From: Alphaproteobacteria bacterium
GTDB taxonomy: Bacteria > Pseudomonadota > Alphaproteobacteria > CAAHEQ01 > UBA3637
NCBI GenBank assembly: GCA_017962565.1
Contig: JAGCVC010000013.1
Span: 1 to 48,170 of the forward strand
Length of the DNA: 48,170 bases
Reading direction: 5' to 3'
Shown here: piece after piece, positions 8,904 to 17,708 of the stretch
Layout: each line of letters begins with the position of its first letter
Numbering within the stretch: the first letter of the stretch is position 1
Notes under the pieces: model-generated
The model's input: only the letters and a program-made list of their open reading frames with translations
Told to the model about the DNA's origin: nothing
Databases searched by the model: none
Translations under genes and position numbers: made by a program

Positions 8904-10253
8904 ATGTCTGAAACATTAAAACATGACAAGAATACTTCTGAAGAACAGGATTTAAAAGAAGCCGTGCATTCTTTTGAACAAAGTCATGTGATTATCGGCC
9001 AAAGAGTTGAAAAATCCGAAGAAAACCCTCATGGTTTCAAACACGTTTTCTCTGTTCCACCAGATAAGCCGGCTGTTTTGTTTTTTGGAGGAACCGGAAC
9101 AGAAGTCGATAAGGGATCCGATAAATCCGCGAATGGTTACTTATCGCACCTTGAAACGTATTTAAAGAAAAGCGGAATTGAAAAAATTTTAAAAGAACAA
9201 ACCAACACTACTGATATCAAAAAGGCCTTGGGACTTTATTCGATTATTTACGATTTCGGTAAAACCATAGATGGCGGAATTTCCTGTGAAAAGGATTTGG
9301 CCAGAGGGACTTTATTTGCAAAACACAAACAAATTTGGTCACCGGTTCGTTTTAAAATTATCAACAATAAAATATATCGTTTTTTATTTGATGACGAACG
9401 TGAATTCAGAGAAATGCAAAATAAAGAATATGCCAAAAGCGGTTCTTCTTTTCGGTATTCACTTGTTGCAGATGTAGAAGATATCAATCCGGAAACTTTA
9501 AAACCAAATTATATAGACGAACTGTTTAACAATGTTTTTCTGTCACGCATTTGTGATGAAAACGGGAAAAAATTGCCAATTGAAGAGGCCTGCAAACGCG
9601 TAAGAAATGTAACAGTTTGCGCACATTGTCATGGGGCATACACATTTTTGAAAATTGAAGAAAAGATGCAGCAAAAAATGATGGAGGTCGGTTATTCGAA
9701 CGAAGAACGAGCCAAGATTCAAAGCCAGTTGTTATGCGTTGCCCTTTCGCCTGATGCTCCGTTAGGTGTGTCAAAATCCACAATGATTTCTTTCATTTCC
9801 TCCTTTGATATCAGGTTGATAGGCATATACAACTATAATAATTTCAAAGAAGAAATCAAAGAAATGACAAGGGTTAGAAAAGAAAAAATTGAACCTTCCT
9901 ATTTTCCCGGGAAAAAGGGAGAATTCTTCTTGATACACAAAATTTATGATTCCAGCGATTGGTTAGACGGTGCTGATGGGGAACATAACCTTTTAAACAG
10001 CAGCCAATCCGAACCCATGTCAGAAGACGGAAAGATTCTTTTTGAATTTGCCGCAAATGCTATTACTAACGGAATAAAGAGTTCTTTGGAAAAAACACCT
10101 CTTCCGTCTATAGAAGAATTGGTTTGCGGACAAAGTGAAAAGGACAAATCGTTGTTTCAAACTTTCAAAAAAAATGGTGAAGAATTGTGGGCTAAAATGA
10201 AAAAAAATATAACAGCCTCCCTGTCCGCCCGTTATAAACAAAAAACATATTAG
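8904..10253 (+). CDS. Orphan protein with alpha/beta-hydrolase-like motifs
   Basis: 449 aa, no family recognised. An AAAGGAAAA Shine-Dalgarno precedes the ATG. Three spaced features resemble an alpha/beta-hydrolase: a Gly-rich loop after a hydrophobic strand (PAVLFFGGTGTEV, residues 56-68), a nucleophile-elbow-like VTVCAHCHGAY (236-246) where Cys242 would be the nucleophile in A-H-C-H-G, then ALSPDAP (Asp284) and DGEHNLL (His361) as possible acid and base. Cys nucleophiles occur in dienelactone hydrolases. No signal peptide or membrane helix. The long soluble, charged N- and C-terminal extensions and lack of known relatives would also fit a secreted effector, but nothing shows this directly. 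Confidence 0.7.
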   Translation: MSETLKHDKNTSEEQDLKEAVHSFEQSHVIIGQRVEKSEENPHGFKHVFSVPPDKPAVLFFGGTGTEVDKGSDKSANGYLSHLETYLKKSGIEKILKEQTNTTDIKKALGLYSIIYDFGKTIDGGISCEKDLARGTLFAKHKQIWSPVRFKIINNKIYRFLFDDEREFREMQNKEYAKSGSSFRYSLVADVEDINPETLKPNYIDELFNNVFLSRICDENGKKLPIEEACKRVRNVTVCAHCHGAYTFLKIEEKMQQKMMEVGYSNEERAKIQSQLLCVALSPDAPLGVSKSTMISFISSFDIRLIGIYNYNNFKEEIKEMTRVRKEKIEPSYFPGKKGEFFLIHKIYDSSDWLDGADGEHNLLNSSQSEPMSEDGKILFEFAANAITNGIKSSLEKTPLPSIEELVCGQSEKDKSLFQTFKKNGEELWAKMKKNITASLSARYKQKTY

Positions 10254-10300
10254 AACGGCAGAGTTTTTCTGAACCTTCCACATCATTTAGAAGCATTTCA

Positions 10301-10329
10301 TTGATTTTTTCGGCGAATCGTGTTATAGT
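10301..10329 (+). promoter_or_regulatory. Promoter of the orphan gene at 10368
   Basis: TTGATT (10301-10306), 17-bp spacer, TATAGT (10324-10329). Confidence 0.6.
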
Positions 10330-10367
10330 GAGCCGTAAATGTTGCTTTGCACAAACAGGAGATTATG

Positions 10368-11069
10368 ATGAAAAGCTCAATTGATTACCGAAAAGAAATA
10401 TTAAATGAATTACAACAACCGACAATTTTTATGGGTGTTTCAAATAAAAATTGGAATATCTTGGCTGACATGCAAGCCGCTGCATACATTTTATCGAATT
10501 TAAGTTCACCTGAAAGTTTCATCAAGTTGGAAGAAAATCCCTATAAGAACGTTTTAGATATTTCTTCTTCTTTGAATACCATTCCTACATCTCACGTACA
10601 AAAAATGGAAGATTTATCCAGACTGTACATTGCAGCAGAATACAGAAACAGTGATATAGAAAACAAAATTTTTACTGATACTTTAGATTTTCATATGCCA
10701 CGAAATGAATTTGTAACAGATGCATATTACAGTCTTCATCAAAGAGTACGTTCATCAAAAGTTACGGCTTTATTTGAAAACTATGCTTTGGATGTTTTAA
10801 ATAAACTTTCGGATAAAATTGAAAATGGAAGATTGTCACGAAGAGTAAAATTTTTGGTAAATTCTTATGGAAAACGTGAACCCGCAAATGAAAAAGAAAT
10901 TTGTACTGCCGTAAGAGCCGTTTTAAATAAGAGTTTTTACCCGGCAGCAAATGCCAATTATTCAAATCCCGTACGTTCATTGATTGAAGAAAGAATAAGG
11001 CAAATTCTGCCCGTTGCGCATCAGGAAAAAAGAGTACCTTCTGATAACAAAGAATATGTCAGACAATAA
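10368..11069 (+). CDS. Hypothetical protein
   Basis: 233 aa. Two adjacent ATGs (10365, 10368) follow an AGGAG at 10357-10361; the second has the better 6-nt spacing. No known family, signal peptide or membrane helix is visible. The protein is charged and probably helical (for example RVRSSKVTALFENYALDVL), with a basic stretch SRRVKFLVNSYGKR in the second half. It has its own promoter and lies between another orphan and dksA, in a stretch of lineage-specific genes. Confidence 0.75.
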   Translation: MKSSIDYRKEILNELQQPTIFMGVSNKNWNILADMQAAAYILSNLSSPESFIKLEENPYKNVLDISSSLNTIPTSHVQKMEDLSRLYIAAEYRNSDIENKIFTDTLDFHMPRNEFVTDAYYSLHQRVRSSKVTALFENYALDVLNKLSDKIENGRLSRRVKFLVNSYGKREPANEKEICTAVRAVLNKSFYPAANANYSNPVRSLIEERIRQILPVAHQEKRVPSDNKEYVRQ

Positions 11070-11160
11070 AATCCTGCATTTTGAAGCAGATCCGCTCGGT
11101 GGTGTTGTTTATAACGTAGATAGAAAGCAATATAACAACGATTATGCTTTCTGTGATTAA
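11056..11160 (+). CDS. Possible 34-aa ORF overlapping the preceding gene
   Basis: An ATG at 11056 overlaps the last codons of the upstream gene in another frame and opens a 34-codon ORF ending at TAA 11158-11160. The product starts MSDNKILHFEADPLGGVVYN and is acidic and tyrosine-rich. The Shine-Dalgarno is weak (AAAGAA), so expression would rely on coupling. An 8-bp inverted repeat (AGAAAGCA 11122-11129, TGCTTTCT 11145-11152) lies inside it and could be a transcript-end hairpin instead. Confidence 0.25.
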   Translation: MSDNKILHFEADPLGGVVYNVDRKQYNNDYAFCD

Positions 11161-11210
11161 CTTTTTATAATAAAATTATAAGCAAACAAGAAAGTTTAAT
11201 CTTTTTTTCC

Positions 11211-11239
11211 TTGACTTTTAAAAGAATTTCATTTAATTA
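11211..11239 (+). promoter_or_regulatory. Promoter of dksA-rng-yacG
   Basis: TTGACT (11211-11216), 17-bp spacer, TAATTA (11234-11239). A GGTATCGG stretch follows, then the AAAGGAG Shine-Dalgarno of dksA. Confidence 0.65.
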
Positions 11240-11275
11240 AAGGGTATCGGTCGTTAACAGCAAAGGAGATTAATT

Positions 11276-11695
11276 ATGCCAAACATTATTTTGCCACCCG
11301 ATTACAAGCCATCAAAAGACGAAGAATATATGTGTCCAATGCAATTGGAATATTTCCGTCAAAAGTTAGTTGCTTGGAAAGAAGAACTTTTAAAAGAATC
11401 AGGCGTGACCATCGAAGATTTAAAAGAAGGCGGTTTGAATGAACCTGATTTGAATGACAGAGCCTCAAATGAAACGGAAAAAGCTTTGGAATTGCGTACA
11501 CGTGACAGAATGCGCAAATTGATTAAGAAGATCAATCAAGCATTGGAAAGAATTGAAGACGGCTCTTACGGTTATTGCGAAGAGACAGGCGATCCGATTG
11601 GTTTGGAACGTTTGGAAGCTCGTCCGGTTACAACAATGACTGTTGAAGCTCAAGAACGTCATGAACGTATGGAAAAAACGCACGCTGACGAATAA
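11276..11695 (+). CDS. dksA: RNA polymerase-binding transcription factor DksA
   Basis: 139 aa. DksA enters the secondary channel of RNA polymerase and, with ppGpp, resets initiation at rRNA and other promoters. The coiled-coil tip keeps the D-x-x-D-R-A motif (Asp58, Asp61, Ala63), followed by ELRTRDRMRKLIKKI and the C-terminal YGYCEETGDPIG and RLEARP blocks. Of the four zinc-ligand cysteines of the E. coli protein only the first position is Cys (Cys101); the others are Thr104, Thr122 and Ala125, so no C4 zinc site can form. Alphaproteobacterial DksA proteins often have fewer cysteines. Its TAA overlaps the next ATG by one base. Confidence 0.93.
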   Translation: MPNIILPPDYKPSKDEEYMCPMQLEYFRQKLVAWKEELLKESGVTIEDLKEGGLNEPDLNDRASNETEKALELRTRDRMRKLIKKINQALERIEDGSYGYCEETGDPIGLERLEARPVTTMTVEAQERHERMEKTHADE

Positions 11696-12675
11696 TGTTT
11701 TATGCGATTAAGTCTTTTTTATCTGAAGTAACGGTTGTTTTATTGGACGAAGATAAACAACCGTTCACTTTTTATACCATCCGAGCAGAAGACATTAATC
11801 TTGGCGATCTTTATGTTGCTCAGATCACAGAAAAGATGCAAGAACAAAAAGCCTTTTTTGCCACAATCGGTGATGGTCGAGATGTTTATTTAGCATCTAA
11901 ACAACCGCTTGAAATCGGTCAAAGAATTACTGTTGTTATAACAAAAGAAGCTCGTTTGGGAAAAATTCCGCAGGCAAAACGTCACGGCAATGTTATGCCA
12001 CCCAAAACACCTTTAGGTCTGGTACAAAAAGGTGATATTTTAATCGGCATCAATGATGTCGAAAACTATCAGCAAATTGACTGGGATGAAACATTTGATG
12101 ATTTTATTTTGGAAGCATTGGAAATGTATGTTCCCTTTGCCAAAGGAGCTCAATTGATTTTTGAAAGAACTCATGCTTTTTACAGCATTGATGTTGATAG
12201 TCATACAAGTACAGAACCTTTCGAATCTTTAAATAAACAAGCCGCCGTTTTAATTGCAAAAGAAATCATTAAGCGCAACATGTCCGGTAACATATTGATT
12301 GACTTTATCGGACAAAAAACAAAAAATGAAATTAATGCACTTAAAAACATCATGTCACGCGAATTATGTAAAAGCCCTGTCCCTTATCAATTGATGGGGG
12401 TATCGCCTATGGGAAACGTTGAATTACGCAGACAAAGGATGCGCTCTGGTATTGATGATACATCAAGAACATTGACTTCCCTTGCCTATCGTTTATTTGC
12501 TGAAATTATCAAAGAACCGGCAAATATCAAAAAAGTGAACGTTTCATTAAGTCTTTACGGACATTTAACAACATTACTTCAAAAAACTTGGAAACAAGTT
12601 GAGGCCAAAACCGGTGACAAAATTCCTTTGGTCGCAAACACACAATTAACAACTTATAAAATCGAGTATAAATAA
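11695..12675 (+). CDS. Ribonuclease E/G family protein
   Basis: 326 aa. The N-terminal half holds the S1-like domain (residues about 30-110, ending in KEARLGK). The catalytic part keeps the two metal-binding aspartates of RNase E/G: Asp166 in YSIDVDS and Asp203 in GNILIDFIG. ELRRQRMRSG matches the end of the conserved core. It lacks the CPxCxG zinc link and the long RNase E tail, like the short RNase G-type proteins that precede yacG in many alphaproteobacteria. It endonucleolytically cuts mRNA or rRNA precursors. Overlaps both dksA and yacG by one base. Confidence 0.88.
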   Translation: MFYAIKSFLSEVTVVLLDEDKQPFTFYTIRAEDINLGDLYVAQITEKMQEQKAFFATIGDGRDVYLASKQPLEIGQRITVVITKEARLGKIPQAKRHGNVMPPKTPLGLVQKGDILIGINDVENYQQIDWDETFDDFILEALEMYVPFAKGAQLIFERTHAFYSIDVDSHTSTEPFESLNKQAAVLIAKEIIKRNMSGNILIDFIGQKTKNEINALKNIMSRELCKSPVPYQLMGVSPMGNVELRRQRMRSGIDDTSRTLTSLAYRLFAEIIKEPANIKKVNVSLSLYGHLTTLLQKTWKQVEAKTGDKIPLVANTQLTTYKIEYK

Positions 12676-12866
12676 TGAACGAAAAAAAGAATATTCCTGA
12701 AATTAATTCAAGGTGTCCCATCTGTGGAAAAACAAGTGATTTCAATTATCGTCCTTTCTGTTCCAAAAGATGCGCAGATGTTGACTTAAACCGCTGGCTT
12801 TCCGGTGTCTATAAAATAGAAACGGATGAAACACCAGAAACGGTTATTCCGGAAGCGGAAGAATAA
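12675..12866 (+). CDS. yacG: DNA gyrase inhibitor YacG
   Basis: 63 aa zinc-finger protein. Cys14 and Cys17 (RCPICGK) plus Cys29 and Cys33 (FCSKRC) form the typical C-x2-C, C-x3-C site, followed by DVDLNRWLSGVYKI. In E. coli YacG binds GyrB and blocks DNA binding by gyrase. The ATG overlaps the stop of the RNase gene. The gene ends one base before the end of the convergent TatA-like gene, and no terminator is visible between them. Confidence 0.93.
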   Translation: MNEKKNIPEINSRCPICGKTSDFNYRPFCSKRCADVDLNRWLSGVYKIETDETPETVIPEAEE

Positions 12867-13211
12867 TTATTTTTTCTTTTTGGCTGATTTCTTCGCAACA
12901 GCTTTTTTCGTTGCTGGCTTTTTGGCCTGCGTAGTCTTTTTTGCCGGAGCAGCTTTCCTTGCTGCTGCACTTTTCTTGGCCGGCGCACTTTTTTTGACCG
13001 GTTCTGCTGTCTTTTTTGTTGTTTCTGTTTTTGCTTTTACAGGCTCAACCCTACGTGGCATTTGAACAGTTGTAGAAGCTTTAACAACCGTCTTTACCGA
13101 ATCCAAACCCGGACGTTTTGGATTTAACAATTCAAACAATTTCGGAATTTGCACACCGCAAAACACTATTAACAAAATCAATGCTATCAAAGCAATTTCA
13201 GAGTATTCCAT
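12867..13211 (-). CDS. TatA-like membrane protein with Lys/Ala-rich tail
   Basis: 114 aa. One N-terminal membrane helix (IALIALILLIVFCGV, about residues 6-20) is followed by IPKLFELLNPKRPG, resembling the TatA hinge and amphipathic helix (usually FG-x-x-K-I-P-E-L). The last 60 residues are histone H1-like Lys/Ala/Pro repeats. In alphaproteobacteria tatA commonly lies downstream of argS-SPOR-nagZ(-scpA-scpB), as here, which supports the call. The match is degenerate and tatB and tatC are not in the window, so an unrelated single-TM protein is possible. Confidence 0.5.
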   Translation of the reverse strand: MEYSEIALIALILLIVFCGVQIPKLFELLNPKRPGLDSVKTVVKASTTVQMPRRVEPVKAKTETTKKTAEPVKKSAPAKKSAAARKAAPAKKTTQAKKPATKKAVAKKSAKKKK

Positions 13212-13212
13212 T

Positions 13213-13881
13213 TTAAACCCCCTTTAAGAAAAAACCAATTGAACTAACTAACCCTTTTTGCATCCACACCATATAAGGCATTATAATGTCAATTCCAAAT
13301 AAGGGCAACAAAAATAATAACATCATTAAAATATAAAATCCATAACGTTCTGTTTGTGCATATCTGTCTGATAATTCTTTCGGCAAGATAGAAACTAAAA
13401 TCCGCCCCCCATCCAATGGTAATATCGGCAATAAATTGAAAGCACATAATGAAATATTAATCATAAAAAACGCTTTAAAAAAATCAAATATCCATTCTAT
13501 TAATAGATTATTTAATCCTATCTTTTTTATTCCTAAAAGAAAGAAAACACTTATAAAAGCTAATAAAAAATTTGTTAAAGGGCCTGCCAACGCAACCAAT
13601 CCCATATCATGTTTGAGATCCTTCAAAGCGGAAAAACGGACTGGGACAGGTTTTGCCCAGCCGAACATCATCTTTGTGCCTGATAAAAATAACATTGCAG
13701 GCAATAAAATTGAACCTATCGGATCAATATGAGGAATGGGATTTAAAGTTAAACGCCTTGCTCTTTTAGCCGTGTCATCTCCCAATTTATAAGCCATCCA
13801 CCCATGCGCTATTTCATGCAAAATAATTGCAAGAAACAAAGGAATAATAAAAGTGGAAAGTTGCCACAACGTTTCAGACAT
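13213..13881 (-). CDS. Site-2 protease family (M50) membrane metalloprotease
   Basis: 222 aa polytopic membrane protein. The zinc site is complete: HEIAH at residues 22-26 in the first helix and Asp157 in NLLPILPLDGGRI. Further helices are at about 95-117, 132-155 and 179-200. It lacks the PDZ domain of RseP and belongs to the short YwhC-like group, whose substrates are mostly unknown. It lies one base after nagZ in the argS operon. Confidence 0.92.
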   Translation of the reverse strand: MSETLWQLSTFIIPLFLAIILHEIAHGWMAYKLGDDTAKRARRLTLNPIPHIDPIGSILLPAMLFLSGTKMMFGWAKPVPVRFSALKDLKHDMGLVALAGPLTNFLLAFISVFFLLGIKKIGLNNLLIEWIFDFFKAFFMINISLCAFNLLPILPLDGGRILVSILPKELSDRYAQTERYGFYILMMLLFLLPLFGIDIIMPYMVWMQKGLVSSIGFFLKGV

Positions 13882-14832
13882 TTATAAAAGATCCTTTGCT
13901 AATTGATACCTTTTTAAGGCTTCTTCAGACAATGACGGAATTATTTTTGCTAAATTTTCCATTTCATCCAATTTACCGTTACAATGCAAAACAACATCAC
14001 ATCCGGCATTTAAACAATCTTTTGCTGACGTTTGTATGTCAGGTCCCAATGCCCCCATGGAAATATCGTCTGTTATTAGGAACCCTTTAAAACCGATATC
14101 TTTTCGAATAAAATCCATTACTTTTTTTGAAACAGTTGCCGGATTTTTATCATCCAATGCCTTATAAAGCACATGAGCTGTCATTCCCCAGACAGGTTTT
14201 TGAATTGCACGGAAAGGCGCAAAATCTTGTTCCAACTCTGCTAAAGAAGCCTCTACAACCGGCAAACTTTTATGCGGATCAACCGTTGCACGACCATAGC
14301 CGGGCAAATGTTTCACAACCGGCATCAGTCCTTTTTCCAACATCTGATCAACAGCATGTAAACTTAAAGTCGTCACCGTATCCGGATTCTGCGAAAACAA
14401 ACGATCACCCAATACGGGACTGACTTGTGGTGTAGCAACATCTAAACAAGGCCAACAATCCACATTAATTCCGACATCACTTAAAATTTTTGCCAATACT
14501 TCCGTATGATGTTTCAACCCCGAAAATGCTTGATCTTTTTTGCCTTCATCATAAAGTATTCCATAAGTATTAGCCGGTGGTAATTCTGTCCACTCAGGAG
14601 CACGCATACGTTGAACGCGTCCGCCTTCCTGATCAATCAAAATCGGTGCATCCTCACGATCGATACAAGCACGCAAATCAGCTGTCAATTTTTTTAATTG
14701 TTGCGGATTTTCGATATTACGGGCAAACAATATAAAACCGACCGGATTGACTTTTCTGAAGAATTTTGCTTCCTGTGATAATAAAACAGGTCCGGAACAT
14801 CCAAAAATAACAGCACGCATATCTTTCATCAT
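13882..14832 (-). CDS. nagZ: Beta-N-acetylhexosaminidase (family GH3)
   Basis: 316 aa. NagZ removes N-acetylglucosamine from muropeptides in the cytoplasm during cell-wall recycling. Typical motifs are IDQEGGRVQRM, VKHLPGYG followed by DPHKSLP (the histidine loop) and LITDDISMGAL with the nucleophile Asp. The ATG at 14832 overlaps the stop of the upstream SPOR gene as ATGA; an in-frame TTG at 14847 is less likely. The next gene starts one base after its stop. Confidence 0.95.
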   Translation of the reverse strand: MMKDMRAVIFGCSGPVLLSQEAKFFRKVNPVGFILFARNIENPQQLKKLTADLRACIDREDAPILIDQEGGRVQRMRAPEWTELPPANTYGILYDEGKKDQAFSGLKHHTEVLAKILSDVGINVDCWPCLDVATPQVSPVLGDRLFSQNPDTVTTLSLHAVDQMLEKGLMPVVKHLPGYGRATVDPHKSLPVVEASLAELEQDFAPFRAIQKPVWGMTAHVLYKALDDKNPATVSKKVMDFIRKDIGFKGFLITDDISMGALGPDIQTSAKDCLNAGCDVVLHCNGKLDEMENLAKIIPSLSEEALKRYQLAKDLL

Positions 14833-15881
14833 TTTGTCAAAGCGCAATCTTGCTTACGAGCCTTTAATTTGTCACACAAATCTTGTGCGTCTTTACGATC
14901 TTTGAAAGAACCTACACGCAAGCGATAGAAAGTTCCTTTTCCTTTAATTTGAACTTCCACAACATCATGAGGTAAACCAGAAAGCAATGCAGAATGAGCT
15001 TTTAAAATCTTTGGCCAAGTCTTTTCAGCGCCGGCTTTCGAAGGTAATGAAATCAACTGAACGTGCCAGTTATTATCTTTTGCCTTTTGTGTTGTTTTTG
15101 TTGCCTTTGGTGATGTGGTTGTCGTTGCTGTTGCCGTCTTTACCGGAGCCGGTTCTGACTTTACAACCTCTTTTGGAGCTTGAACAACTTTATCCGTATT
15201 AACAACAGGAGCCGGTACTTTTGGTTGAACAGATTTTGCAATTGGTGCTTGAACAGCGTTTTCCTGAACAGATAACACTTCTAATTCCATTTCTTGTGAA
15301 TCTACAGGCATCGTACGCGGCGTTCCCAATATTTCACCTTCACGTGTTGGAACTTGCGGACGAACAGGTTCTTCGTCCATTACAACGAACTTTTCAACCT
15401 TCGTATCTACGGCATCAGAACGCATCCGTTTGTAAATTGTTTTATCTTGATCCGGAATATCCATTCCACCCGGATTTGTCGGACGAACTTTGAAAGGTCT
15501 TTGGCTTCCAGGCACTACGATTGGTTCATCAGAATCTTCATTATCGGAAGAGCCAAACAAAAACACACTGAACAACAAAGCAATCAAAACACCTATTAAA
15601 ATACCAATGCCGACTGCATGGATTCGAACAGAAGAAAAACGTTTTTCCATCTTTTCATCATCTTCATCCAAAACTTCCCCTATACGTTCCTTATATTCAG
15701 CTCTGAAATCATAAGGAACTTCATCAATGGACAAGTCATCATCTTCTTTTAAAGCACCCAAACTTGTCATTGGTTTTTGCTCTGCATTTTCTGCATCATC
15801 TTCATCATCAACATCAGAACGTATTTGAGCTCTTGTTTCAAAAAAATCAGGTATTTTCTTTTCTTCTTCGAATGGTTCCAT
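14829..15881 (-). CDS. SPOR-domain membrane protein
   Basis: 350 aa. An acidic cytoplasmic N-terminus (about 85 residues) leads to one membrane helix (about 90-110), a long Pro/Val/Lys-rich periplasmic linker and a C-terminal SPOR domain (about 270-350, WHVQLISLPSKAGAEK, FYRLRVGSFKDRKDAQDLC). SPOR domains bind peptidoglycan lacking stem peptides at the division site. The protein sits between argS and nagZ, the usual alphaproteobacterial position, and probably acts in division or wall remodelling. Confidence 0.9.
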   Translation of the reverse strand: MEPFEEEKKIPDFFETRAQIRSDVDDEDDAENAEQKPMTSLGALKEDDDLSIDEVPYDFRAEYKERIGEVLDEDDEKMEKRFSSVRIHAVGIGILIGVLIALLFSVFLFGSSDNEDSDEPIVVPGSQRPFKVRPTNPGGMDIPDQDKTIYKRMRSDAVDTKVEKFVVMDEEPVRPQVPTREGEILGTPRTMPVDSQEMELEVLSVQENAVQAPIAKSVQPKVPAPVVNTDKVVQAPKEVVKSEPAPVKTATATTTTSPKATKTTQKAKDNNWHVQLISLPSKAGAEKTWPKILKAHSALLSGLPHDVVEVQIKGKGTFYRLRVGSFKDRKDAQDLCDKLKARKQDCALTK

Positions 15882-15882
15882 T

Positions 15883-17634
15883 TTACATCTCCTTTACAGG
15901 TTGTACACCAAAAATCCCTAAACCGGAAGCTATTACGAAGCAAACAGCCTGTATCAAAGCTAAACGAGCTTTTGATAAGTCCGGCTTTGTCTCATCCAAA
16001 AAGCGCATTTGTACATCGTCACGTCCTTTATTCCACAAAGCATGGAAACCAGATGCCAAATCGTACAAATAATATGCAATACGATGCGGCTCAACGACCA
16101 TTGCAGCCGTTTCCACTTGACGTGGGAATTCGACTAATTGACGAATCAATGCAATTTCTGCTTCATCCTTTAATAAACTTAAATCGGCATTTTGTAAATC
16201 ATCCAATACATTTTCACCAAACATTTGTTTTGCATGGCGGAAAACAGAATAAGCCCGAGCGTGAGCATACTGGACATAAAATACCGGATTATCTTTTGAT
16301 TGTTCTTTGACCTTAACCAAATCAAATTCCAACTGAGAATCATTTTTTCTTGTCATCATAAAGAAACGAAGTACATCTTTATCCACTTCTTCCAATAAGT
16401 CACGGACTAAAACAATTGTTCCGTTTCTTTTTGACATTTTAAACGGTTGCCCGTCTTTTGAAAAACTGACCATTTGAACAAGTGGCATTTCAAGAGTTGC
16501 TTGACCTTGTGTTACAGCATTAACAGCAGATGTCAAACGCTTAACATAACCGGCATGATCAGCCCCTAAAGTCATTATCAATCTTTTGAAACCACGTTGA
16601 AATTTATTATATTGATAAGCAATATCCGGCATAAAATAGGTATATGTTCCATCGGCTCTTGCCAACGGTCTGTCCGTTTCATCCCCAAAATTTGTTGAAC
16701 GGAACAATAACATTTCCTTTGGCTCCCAATCTTCCATAGCTTTTGCACTTTTTGGCTTTTCGGGAATACCTGTATAGACCAAATCTTGCGCTTTCAAAAC
16801 ATCTAACGCACGTTCTATACCACCCGAATTTTTAATAGCTAATTCGGAACTAAACACATCGAAATCATGAACTCCGGCGGCTTTTAAATCTTTCTTGATT
16901 TCTTCCAAAATAAGTTTACCGGCAAGCTCTCTGAAATAAAGATGGCATTCGGATTCATCTACGTTCATCCATTTATCCCCATCCTTTTCGACAATTGCCT
17001 TTGCAATATCTTTCAAGTAATCGCCCGGATAATATCCAGCAGGAATTTCACCGATATCTTCCCCCAATGCTTCCCGATAACGCAAATAAGCAGATTTTGC
17101 CAATTTATCCATCTGGGCACCGGCATCATTAATGTAATATTCACGCGTTACATCAAAACCCGCCTTTTGCAATAAACCGGCTATACAATCACCGAAAATC
17201 GTACTTCTGATATGGCCGACATGTAAAGGCCCTGTCGGATTAGCGGAACAAAACTCCATATTGACCTTTTCGCCTTTTCCCATATCGGAAGAACCATAAT
17301 TTTCTTTTTCATCCAAAATGTTTGAAAGTTGAGCATACCAAAAAGCATTTGACAGTCTTAAGTTGATAAAACCGGGCCCGGCAATTTCCACACTATCAAT
17401 AATGTCCAACTTACGCAATTCATCAGCAATCAATTCAGCAAAATCACGCGGTTTTAAACCGACTTGTCCGGAACAAACCATTGCAACATTAGTAGCAACA
17501 TCACCATGCGCTGCATCACGTGGCGGCTCTGCCGTTATTTTGTCCATGTTCGGCAAAGCGCCTATTTTACCTTGATTAAATAAGCTTTCAACACTGTTTT
17601 TAATTTCTTTTTTCAAGATAGTAAATATATTCAT
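15883..17634 (-). CDS. argS: Arginyl-tRNA synthetase
   Basis: 583 aa class I synthetase. The HIGH-type motif is in NPTGPLHVGHIRSTIFGD, the KMSK-type motif in PFKMSKRNG, and the C-terminal anticodon-binding helical domain ends in GLGIFGVQPVKEM. The ATG at 17634 has an AAAGG Shine-Dalgarno; longer starts run back into the promoter at 17660-17688. It heads the argS-SPOR-nagZ-M50-TatA-like operon. Its substrate tRNA-Arg(ACG) is encoded at 39865. Confidence 0.97.
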   Translation of the reverse strand: MNIFTILKKEIKNSVESLFNQGKIGALPNMDKITAEPPRDAAHGDVATNVAMVCSGQVGLKPRDFAELIADELRKLDIIDSVEIAGPGFINLRLSNAFWYAQLSNILDEKENYGSSDMGKGEKVNMEFCSANPTGPLHVGHIRSTIFGDCIAGLLQKAGFDVTREYYINDAGAQMDKLAKSAYLRYREALGEDIGEIPAGYYPGDYLKDIAKAIVEKDGDKWMNVDESECHLYFRELAGKLILEEIKKDLKAAGVHDFDVFSSELAIKNSGGIERALDVLKAQDLVYTGIPEKPKSAKAMEDWEPKEMLLFRSTNFGDETDRPLARADGTYTYFMPDIAYQYNKFQRGFKRLIMTLGADHAGYVKRLTSAVNAVTQGQATLEMPLVQMVSFSKDGQPFKMSKRNGTIVLVRDLLEEVDKDVLRFFMMTRKNDSQLEFDLVKVKEQSKDNPVFYVQYAHARAYSVFRHAKQMFGENVLDDLQNADLSLLKDEAEIALIRQLVEFPRQVETAAMVVEPHRIAYYLYDLASGFHALWNKGRDDVQMRFLDETKPDLSKARLALIQAVCFVIASGLGIFGVQPVKEM

Positions 17635-17659
17635 CTGTTTTAACCTTTCTTTTTTTTCT

Positions 17660-17688
17660 AAATTAACCCGTTTTGAACATAATTGCAA
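17660..17688 (-). promoter_or_regulatory. Promoter of the argS operon
   Basis: Minus-strand TTGCAA (17683-17688), 17-bp spacer, TAATTT (17660-17665). It is back-to-back with the lspA promoter. Confidence 0.6.
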
Positions 17689-17708
17689 CAGATTTTTAAA
17701 AACATTTC

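Noticed and set aside
11122-11152. Intrinsic terminator upstream of dksA
   Set aside because: The 8-bp stem has a 15-nt loop and no T run directly after it, so it is not a convincing terminator.
12826-13065. Plus-strand frame extending past yacG
   Set aside because: It is the antisense of the Lys/Ala-rich tail of the TatA-like gene and yields a Phe/Ala-rich product without a ribosome-binding site.
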